DNA from: RDYZ01 sp964518905
Lineage (GTDB): Bacteria > Cyanobacteriota > Cyanobacteriia > Cyanobacteriales > Geitlerinemataceae
Length of the DNA: 64,000 bases
NCBI GenBank assembly: GCA_964518905.1
Contig: CAZFJL010000013.1
Location: forward strand, 1-64,000
Direction of reading: 5' to 3'
The notes under the pieces are model-generated. The model worked only from the letters and a program-made list of their open reading frames with translations. It ran no database searches and was not told the origin of the DNA. Positions 1-7,600 of the stretch are shown piece after piece (position 1 is the stretch's first letter; each line of letters opens with the position of its first letter). The translations under genes and the position numbers were made by a program.

Positions 1-221
1 GTTGAGCTGCTCTCGTCCGGTCGCCTCCCTTTGTTCGCCGTAGCTGAGTAGTTACTACAAAACTTAATTCCCGATTCATCAGGCAAAATATTAGGGTATC
101 TATAGGCGCAACTTCAGCGCTAGCTTTCGACCCCAGAATTCTGGCAACGCATCATACCCAGTGATTCTCAACGTCGCGCCTCCCGTTTCACCGCACCCCA
201 CGCTTGAGGGAACGTAATACT

Positions 222-863
222 ATGACAGGAAGATCGAATCTTCACCTGACTCAGTCTGGCGAACATCCTGCTCCGCTCACGATCGCCCCCTCCCACAACG
301 CAACTCCAGACAGCCAAAAAAATCCCGCGAACTGCCCCTGCACCGATCGGCTGGATAGTGACATCCTGCCAACCGCCGAACCGACGTTTTACTACTTCGC
401 CTATGGCAGTTGCATGTGCCCCGTCGATTTGCAGCGTACCCTGGGCGAAAATACCCGCGATTATGTCATCGGCACGGCTCGCCTCGATCACTACCGTCTC
501 GCTTTTAACCGTCGAGCGCAACATCGCGACAGTGGCGTTCTCGACGTCGTGGCCGATCGCTCCAGCCATGTGGAAGGCGTGTTATACCGCTTGCCCTGGC
601 GATTGAGCGATCGGCTCGACGAACGCGAAGAAATCCCGATCCGTGGCTACCAACGCGACACAATCTCCGTCACCTGCCGCGATCGGGTCTATGCCAGCGT
701 CCGAACCTATAGCGTTGTGAACAAACTACCGCGCGAACTCGCCCCGAATGACTGGTATTTCAACGTCGTTCTGCGTGGAGCCGTGACCTGCGGTTTGTCC
801 GAGCAGTATTGCTGGAAACTCTTTGAGCATATGCACTCGCTGCAACAGCAACAAATTGCGTAA
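222..863 (+). CDS. Gamma-glutamylcyclotransferase-like (AIG2/GGCT fold) protein
   Basis: The protein has about 213 residues. A polar N-terminal extension of about 55 residues is followed by a segment with FYYFAYGSCM, the N-terminal signature of the GGCT/AIG2-like fold. This loop binds gamma-glutamyl groups in characterised members. Further conserved-looking stretches are the region around RLDHYRLAFNRR and the VEGVLYRL strand, which typically precedes the catalytic acid; the acid here may lie in the DEREEIP segment. The substrate cannot be read from sequence; glutathione, gamma-glutamyl dipeptides or a modified amine are possible. I chose the ATG at 222 because a GAGG ribosome site lies about 12 bases upstream; an in-frame TTG at 204 would add six residues. 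It stands alone, followed by a 700-base A+T-rich gap. The fold is fairly sure, the reaction is not. Confidence 0.75.
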   Translation: MTGRSNLHLTQSGEHPAPLTIAPSHNATPDSQKNPANCPCTDRLDSDILPTAEPTFYYFAYGSCMCPVDLQRTLGENTRDYVIGTARLDHYRLAFNRRAQHRDSGVLDVVADRSSHVEGVLYRLPWRLSDRLDEREEIPIRGYQRDTISVTCRDRVYASVRTYSVVNKLPRELAPNDWYFNVVLRGAVTCGLSEQYCWKLFEHMHSLQQQQIA

Positions 864-1577
864 TACTACGAATGAAGTAGTCGAGGCAAACTATTGACCC
901 CTAAGATCTCAATTATTTGAGTCTCACCTAAATTTAGACCTCCCCTTTATATTTATATTCCCGAACTGTCAACAGCACCGGATTCATTCTGCAATCTAAA
1001 TGCATGAACTTTTGTAACATGCATAATCAATCAGATCGCCCAAAATTATTGATTTTCTTGGCTTTTTGTAACCGATATTAGGCATGAAGATATGATCAGA
1101 GTGTTGAAGGTACAGCCATAAATTTTCAAAAATTACGGTTTTAGTTTCTAAAGCTCTGTATATCGATGGAAGCCTCTGGGCCTAATGCTTACACTGTCGA
1201 AGGTCAGAAATGCCGTTTTTTGCTGTCTTAACCACTTAAAAATTAGGCATTGTACCTAATCAAAAAAATGATTGACTTAAGGCCATATAATAGATGAAGA
1301 GACATTTTACAGTCCCTCGTCTACATACTGAACTATGATGTGTAAAAAATAGGTTAAAAGCTCATTTTTGATGATCCGAAATCTATACAATGTTGCACTT
1401 TGTAGATTGCGTTTTCTCTTGCTTTAGGACGTACACTCTAGTTCCTATGACACCGTGGCAACTAAGCCATCTTGACGATACGCAAATAATGGGGCTCCGA
1501 GGGTCACCATTCAACAACACCCGCGTTAATCTTAGAGAATCCAACACTGGTAACGAGGCAAGGCGAAGGAATTTCAC
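864..1577. other. Long A+T-rich leader region of the chemosensory operon
   Basis: This 714-base gap is markedly richer in A+T than its flanks and has no convincing gene. The motif ATTAGG occurs four times in 183 bases: at 1078 and 1242 on the plus strand and, as CCTAAT, at 1181 and 1255. At three sites it extends to ATTAGGC. A TATAAT sequence at 1286-1291 could be a -10 element but has no good -35 partner. A 63-codon open frame ends by overlapping the start of the next gene, but its composition is not protein-like. The region probably holds the promoter and operators of the operon starting at 1578. Confidence 0.4.
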
Positions 1578-2762
1578 ATGACTGTAGCTGTCGAACCTAA
1601 GCAACATGCGAGTATTTTTATTGCGAGACTCGTTCAACAGGCAAAAAAACAACTAACCGGACAGCTTGATATCCAAGCCGCTAATGGTGAGCGCTGGAGC
1701 ATTTATTTTTGCGTGGGTCGAATCCTGTGGGCGACTCACCACGATCGCAATGTTCGAGCCCTGCGCTATCACCTTTTAAGTGCTTGTCCAGAGCTTGACT
1801 TTAAAAACTTGATTGTGCGTGAAGCCGATAAGTTTTTTTCGTGGGACTATCAGGTTTTATGGGTGCTTGAAAAACGCAAAGCAATTTCGATGGAACAAAC
1901 GGGAGCGGCGATCAAAGAAACGATCGTCGATTGTATGTTTGACATCATGCGCCATGAACAGCAGGGAGCGCTTCAGTTTAAGTTGCTTAAACATGAAGCG
2001 CTTAATATGCTGCGAATGCAGCTTGTGGCGCTCAATGTTGTCGCCTTGATCAAAAAAGCGCAGGCGATACTCAATGCTTGGAATGACGCTAAACTCGTCG
2101 GGATTGATCCGGATGCGGTTCCGTTGATCGCCGATCGCGATGCCTTAAAAGCTAATATTCCCGAAAAAGTGTTTCAGCAGTTAACGAAGCGTATTGATGG
2201 GCGTACGTCATTACGCGAACTGTCGTTGATGATGAAGATTGATTTGGTGCGCCTGTCGCGATCGCTCCTAGCCTACATCCGCAAGGGGTGGATCTCCGTG
2301 ATGCCCGCTCCCGAGATACCTCGCCCACAACCGCCCGCCACCGAAGTTTCGCCAACTCACAATACGGAAGACCGTCGCCAGTCTTTAATCGCCTGTATCG
2401 ACGATAGCCCGCAGGTTTGTGAGCTGATGAAGCAAATCATCACAGAGGCGGGGTATCGTTTTATTGGCGTTACCGACTCCGTGCGAGCGCTGCCGGTTTT
2501 GCTGGAGAAACATCCCAACATGATTTTTCTTGATCTGGTGATGCCGGTGGCGAATGGTTATGAGGTGTGTACACAGTTACGGCGCATGTCCGTGTTTGAG
2601 ACGACACCGATCGTCATTTTGACGGGTAACGACGGGGTGGTCGATCGGGTGCGAGCCAAGATGGTGAAAGCGTCCGATTTTTTGAGTAAGCCGGTGGACA
2701 AAAGTAAGGTGCTGTCTACGATCGAGCGTTTACTCCAGGCTGCGGAAACATCGGCAATCTAA
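1578..2762 (+). CDS. pilG: PatA/PilG-type response regulator (PATAN + receiver domain)
   Basis: This 394-residue first gene of the chemosensory operon has the layout of the cyanobacterial PatA family (PilG, PixG, PtxA/HmpA types). The N-terminal 230 residues form a PATAN-type (DUF4388-like) domain containing GQLDIQAANG and VGRILWATH. A proline-rich linker follows at about 240-260. A C-terminal CheY-like receiver spans about 265-390, with the acidic pair in ACIDDS, the phospho-acceptor Asp319 in FLDLVMP, a Thr in ILTGN and the conserved Lys in LSKPVDK. PATAN domains are known to link chemotaxis-type systems to type IV pilus motors. The start is supported by GAAGGA eight bases upstream of ATG 1578. 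The family is clear; which paralogue (pilG, pixG or ptxA) cannot be decided without phylogeny. Confidence 0.85.
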   Translation: MTVAVEPKQHASIFIARLVQQAKKQLTGQLDIQAANGERWSIYFCVGRILWATHHDRNVRALRYHLLSACPELDFKNLIVREADKFFSWDYQVLWVLEKRKAISMEQTGAAIKETIVDCMFDIMRHEQQGALQFKLLKHEALNMLRMQLVALNVVALIKKAQAILNAWNDAKLVGIDPDAVPLIADRDALKANIPEKVFQQLTKRIDGRTSLRELSLMMKIDLVRLSRSLLAYIRKGWISVMPAPEIPRPQPPATEVSPTHNTEDRRQSLIACIDDSPQVCELMKQIITEAGYRFIGVTDSVRALPVLLEKHPNMIFLDLVMPVANGYEVCTQLRRMSVFETTPIVILTGNDGVVDRVRAKMVKASDFLSKPVDKSKVLSTIERLLQAAETSAI

Positions 2763-3145
2763 GTGCAGTGAGATTCACGGCTTTAGATTGAGTTCCCTCC
2801 ATTGCTGGGTTTGCGAGGTGATGACAGATTGAACATGGCGAAGATTCAGGGTGTGACGCTTCGCAGATCGCGAGTTCGGAACTGTTGAAACACCGTAACA
2901 CCATGTAAAGAACTGCAATCATTCCATAAGTGAGAGATACAGTTTTTTTTGTTAGCCTTATGTAAGAACAAATTCGGGCGTTCTGGATACCGGCAATGGT
3001 TAGTCTAGAGCGAAAAATGTTATCTGCGCTTTCCCCGAAAGCAAGACCAAACCATTCGCGAGAAGTACGTTTTATGACGTCTGTTTCGCGGTGCGGATGT
3101 CGTCCTAAGTTCGATTTTGCTTTAGATTTTTGGGGTTTTTTTAGA
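2763..3145. other. Gap between pilG and pilH
   Basis: This 383-base gap has no recognisable gene. The pilH reading frame stays open upstream to an ATG at 2996, but those 50 extra residues do not resemble a receiver domain. A reverse-strand open frame covering this gap and pilH is a shadow. No clear promoter or terminator was seen. Confidence 0.3.
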
Positions 3146-3508
3146 ATGGGAACTGTGTTAGTCGTTGAAGACGGGCAAACCGATCGTGAACGGATCAATC
3201 GTTTTCTTAAGCAAGCTGGCCATACTGTCGCTAATGTCGGGAGTCGCGATGAGGCGTTTACGTATCTTGATGGCAAGAAGCCGGACTTGATTGTCCTTGA
3301 CGTCATTTTGCCAGGACAGAGCGGTTTTGAGATTTGCCGCGAGCTGAAAGGCAGCGATACAACCAAGGCGATTCCGGTCATGATTTGTTCGAGCAAGGGG
3401 ACCGATGTGGATAAAACTTGGGGCAACATGCTTGGGGCGGATGCTTATCTGACGAAACCCGTGGACGAGTCTGAATTAATAAAAACGTTAAAACAGTTGC
3501 TGGGTTGA
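3146..3508 (+). CDS. pilH: CheY-like single-domain response regulator
   Basis: A 120-residue stand-alone receiver, matching the size of CheY/PilH. Seen features are the acidic pocket in LVVEDGQTD, phospho-acceptor Asp52 in IVLDVILPG, a Ser in ICSSKG at the switch Thr/Ser position, and Lys in YLTKPVDE. No output domain is present, so it should act by protein-protein contact, as PilH or PixH do in tuning pilus-driven motility. The ATG at 3146 gives the usual receiver start (MGTVLVVED); a longer in-frame reading from 2996 adds 50 unrelated residues. It lies between the PatA-type regulator and the CheW gene, the usual order in cyanobacterial phototaxis operons. Confidence 0.88.
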   Translation: MGTVLVVEDGQTDRERINRFLKQAGHTVANVGSRDEAFTYLDGKKPDLIVLDVILPGQSGFEICRELKGSDTTKAIPVMICSSKGTDVDKTWGNMLGADAYLTKPVDESELIKTLKQLLG

Positions 3509-3789
3509 TCCCCAGTGACGGAGCAGGATGGCTTTTGACCGGGGATGGACGCTTCTACATCGGCTAGAGTTTTGGCTCTAGATCCTGTTTAAAGGTTTCT
3601 GAGAATGTCTGGAAGCGTTCGAGAAGTTAAGACTGTTCTCTCCTCCCCCGTTCGCCTTCGATCGTGATTGGTTGCTGGTGTTCCTGCTGATCTTCCTGCT
3701 GGTCTTCCCCACTGTGTATCTAAAGCTCACGACCTTTCCCCACAGCACTGTTCATCGCATGACTGCGCTCAGTTCGCGCCCTTTTCCCC

Positions 3790-4386
3790 ATGTCTTTCGC
3801 GTCATTTCCGAATCGCCAATCTGATCCTTCGGGGGGGTCTCCTCGCCGCGATTTTCCGGGTTCATTGGCGACATCGCAGGCTGCCACGGTTGCCTTTAAT
3901 ACGTCTGTTGCCGATAACCCGCAGGTTGTTCAAAAGTTCTTACAGTTTTTGCTGCGTCAGGGCGATCGAGCGTTAATTCCGGTTGAGACGATCTCGGAAA
4001 TCGTCACGATACGTGTGCCGGAGGTGTTGCCGGTTCCGCAGATGCGCGATTGTGTACTGGGTGTGTACAACTGGCGCGGCGAGATGTTGTGGATCGTCGA
4101 TCTCGGTGAGGCGATCGGGTTTCCGTCGTTATTTGGCGGTAAGCGTCCGCCGGACACGGCGATCGCGATCGCGATCGAGCAGGGCGATCAGACCATCGGT
4201 TTTGTCGTACCTCAGGTACTGGACTTGGAGGTCTATAACCTGCAACAACAGCAGGAAACCGACCCGCAGCTTTTCCCCGCTAGTGTGCTGCCGTTTTTGT
4301 CGGGCTATTTTATCGACGACAGTAACGAGATCGCGATCGCGATCGACATACCATCCGTTTTTCAAGTTTTACAGCAGGGTCTTTGA
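3790..4386 (+). CDS. pilI: CheW-type coupling protein
   Basis: This 198-residue protein has a CheW domain from about residue 35 onward, shown by the pattern RALIPVETISEIV, then VLGVYNWRGEMLWIVDLG, then a second beta-barrel half with GFVVPQVLDLE. CheW proteins tether the receptor to the CheA kinase at the cytoplasmic signalling tip. The first 30 residues are Ser/Pro-rich and probably disordered, so the exact start is uncertain; 3790 is the first ATG in frame. HIP1 palindromes overlap in tandem at 4157-4180 and 4328-4346, encoding Ala-Ile repeats. It sits directly before the receptor gene, as expected for pilI/pixI. Confidence 0.85.
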   Translation: MSFASFPNRQSDPSGGSPRRDFPGSLATSQAATVAFNTSVADNPQVVQKFLQFLLRQGDRALIPVETISEIVTIRVPEVLPVPQMRDCVLGVYNWRGEMLWIVDLGEAIGFPSLFGGKRPPDTAIAIAIEQGDQTIGFVVPQVLDLEVYNLQQQQETDPQLFPASVLPFLSGYFIDDSNEIAIAIDIPSVFQVLQQGL

Positions 4387-4659
4387 AGTCTACTAACGTC
4401 TTTGCTGGTGATGTCTTTGCTGGTCTGAGTCGTCTTGTACCGACGGTCTGATACGAGCCAGATTTAGCCCATCGCTGTTTGACAAATTTTCGTCTCCACC
4501 TCTTCACGCTTCCTCGATATGTTCTGCCGCCTAATGGTTTCTCGGGGGCTTAGTCCACCGCTCTTCACATAAACCGGTTTACTCACTCCGGCTTTCCTTC
4601 GTTCGTTTCACCGCTTCACTCACTCCAGACCCTCCGTCATTCCGCAGGAGATCGCTAAC

Positions 4660-7600
4660 ATGGCCCCTCAAGAGTTATCGTCCCGAGAAATATCGACCTT
4701 TGAGCAGTCTCTCAAGGAGCTGCGTCAGCAGGTAACCGGTGTTGCCGAACAGATGCGCAGCGCTAAAACTCCGGAAGATCTACTGAAAATGGCGGCGATT
4801 CAGATCCGCCAAAGCTTGCAGGTCGATCGCGTCTTGATGCTGCGGTTTTTGGAGCCAGGGATCGATCGATTGATTGCGCCGTCGATTCCAGGCGGTTCGA
4901 TGCAGCCCAGCGAGGGGCAATCGGTGACGTCCTATCTCTACAGTTCTCGCAATACGAGCGGTGTGGGGTTTGGGAACGGCAATGGAAATTCTCGATCCGG
5001 TGACCACAACGATACGGCTAGCGTCACGGCTAGCGTCAGCGAGAGTGATGAATTCTCGGACTATACCGGCCTGGTGGTGGCGGAATCTTTAGCGCGGGGC
5101 TGGACGCCGACCCAGGGCGCAACGATTCATTTGACAGGATTCGGCTTTGATACGCCCGAGGAGTATGTCACCCATCCCTTCGTTTCGATCGCCGATACCG
5201 AGCGCACCAATCTAACCCCGTACCAGCGCCAAATTCTGGAGCGCTACCAGGTCAAAGCCAGTCTGAATGTGCCGATTTGTTTGGGCAAGAACTTTTGGGG
5301 TTTGCTGTCGGTGCAGCAGTGCGATCGATCCTATCAGTGGGCGGAGCGCGAGATTGTCTTTTTGCGTCAGGTGGTGACGGAAATGACGGTGTTGATGCAG
5401 CAGTTTGATCTCGATCTGGCGGTGATCAACTCGCAAGCCAAGGTCGAAGCTGCGTTGACGGATCTGCGTGAAGCGCTCGGACGCGGACAGGATCGCGATA
5501 ACAGCGTCTCGCGCGTGATTGAGCGCGTGCGACAGTCGCTCGATATTGACGAAATTTTTGCAACAACGACCCGCGAAGTGCGGATGTTGCTGAATTGCGA
5601 TCGGGTCTCGGTCTACAAATTGAACGCGGATTATAGCGGTCAGTTTGTCGCGGAATCCGTCGCGCCGGGCTGGGTTGAACTGGTCGGGCCAAATGTGCAG
5701 CGCGTCTGGAAAGATACCTATCTCGAAGAGAATCAGGGCGGACGCTACGCCGAACATGAAACCTACGCCGTTGAAGATATCTATACGGAAGGTCATGATC
5801 CCTGTCACATCGAGCTACTCGAACAGTTTGAAGCGCGGGCGTATATGCTCGTGCCGATGTTCCAAGGGGAAACCCTCTGGGGCATCCTCGCGGCCTACCA
5901 AAATGGCGGGCCACGATCGTGGGAACAGGCTGAAGTCACGCTGCTACAGCGAATTGCGGATCAGTTAAGCATTGCACTGCAACAGGCGGAAACCGTCCGC
6001 CAGGTGCAGTTACAGTCGAAACGGGTCGAAAAGGCTGCCGAACGCGATAAGACCTTTGCTCAGGTGATGAGCCGCATTCGTCAGTCGCTCGAAATCAACG
6101 AAATCTTTAATACGACAACGCGAGAGGTGCGATCGCTGCTGCACTGCGATCGGGTTTCGGTCTACAAATTCAACCCGGATTTTAGCGGCGAGTTTGTCGC
6201 TGAATCTGTGACAGAAGGCTGGGGCGCATTGGTCGGCCCCAATGTGCAGCGCGTTTGGAAGGATACCTATCTCGAAGAGAACCAGGGTGGACGCTACGCC
6301 CTGCGCGACACCTACGCCGTCTCGGATATCTACACCGAAGGCCATGATCCCTGTCACGTGGAACTGCTCGAACAGTTTGAAGCGCGGGCCTATACGCTCG
6401 TGCCGATTTTCCAGGGGGATCATCTCTGGGGCATTCTCGCGGCCTACCAGAACGATGGACCGCGCGATTGGGAAGACGACGAAGTGCGCTTGCTGGCTCG
6501 CATCGCGGATCAGCTTGGTGTGGCACTGAAACAGGCGGAGACCCTAGCGCAGGTGCAGCTACAGTCGCAGCGGGTCGAAAAAGCAGCGGAACGGGATCAG
6601 ACGTTTGCTCAAGTGATGAGCCGCATTCGTCAGTCCCTCGATCTAGATGAAATTTTCAACACAACGACACGAGAAGTACGATCGCTGCTGAAGTGCGATC
6701 GGGTTTCGGTCTATAAGTTCAACCCCGATTTTAGCGGCGAGTTTGTCGCTGAATCCGTCTCGGTGGGCTGGGGCGCATTGGTCGGGCCGAATGTGCAGCG
6801 CGTCTGGAAGGATACCTATCTCGAAGAGAACCAGGGCGGACGCTACGCCCTGCGTGACACCTACGCAGTCTCGGATATCTATACCGAAGGCCATGATCCC
6901 TGTCACGTCGAGCTGCTCGAACAGTTTGAAGCGCGGGCGTATATGCTGGTGCCGATTTTCCAGGGGGATCATCTCTGGGGCATTCTCGCGGCGTACCAAA
7001 ACGATGGGCCGCGCGATTGGGAAGAGGCCGAGGTGAGCTTGCTCGCCCGGATTGGCGATCAGCTGGGTGTTGCGCTGAAGCAGGCGGAAACCCTCGGGCA
7101 GTTGCGTAGCCAAAGCGAGCGCATCGAGCAATCCGCCGTCCGCGATCGCGCCGTGGGTCAGGTGATCGCCCGGATTCGCGAATCCTTCGACATCGAAACC
7201 ATTTTCGGCACGACAACGCGGGAAGTGCGATCGCTGCTGAAGTGCGATCGGGTCTCGGTCTATAAATTCAACCCCGACTATAGCGGTGAGTTTGTCGCCG
7301 AATCCGTGGCTGATGGCTGGGTCAAGCTGGTGGGGCCGAATGTTCAACGGGTTTGGAAGGATACCTATCTCGAAGAAAACCAGGGCGGACGCTACGCCGA
7401 TCGCGACACCTACGCCGTTTCGGATATCTACACCGAAGGTCACGATCCCTGTCACGTGGAGCTACTCGAACAGTTTGAAGCCCGCGCCTATACCCTCGTG
7501 CCGATCTTCCAAGGGTCAGAACTGTGGGGCATTTTAGCCGCTTACCAGAACGACAAGCCGCGCGATTGGGATGACGACGAAGTCGGGTTGCTGGTTCGCA

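Noticed and set aside
1286..1291. Perfect TATAAT as promoter of the chemosensory operon
   Set aside because: No -35 at 16-18 bases upstream; the nearby TTGACT is only 8 bases away. Kept as a possibility in the leader entry only.
1390..1581. 63-codon frame ending in an ATGA overlap with pilG
   Set aside because: It looks translationally coupled, but the product has no recognisable motif and no clear ribosome site, and it lies in an A+T-rich leader. More likely chance.
2716..3429. 237-codon reverse-strand frame opposite pilH
   Set aside because: Overlaps a clear receiver-domain gene and has no family features.
6643..7455. Long reverse-strand frames repeated under the GAF repeats
   Set aside because: They recur with the same 549-bp period, as expected for shadows of the repeated coding DNA.
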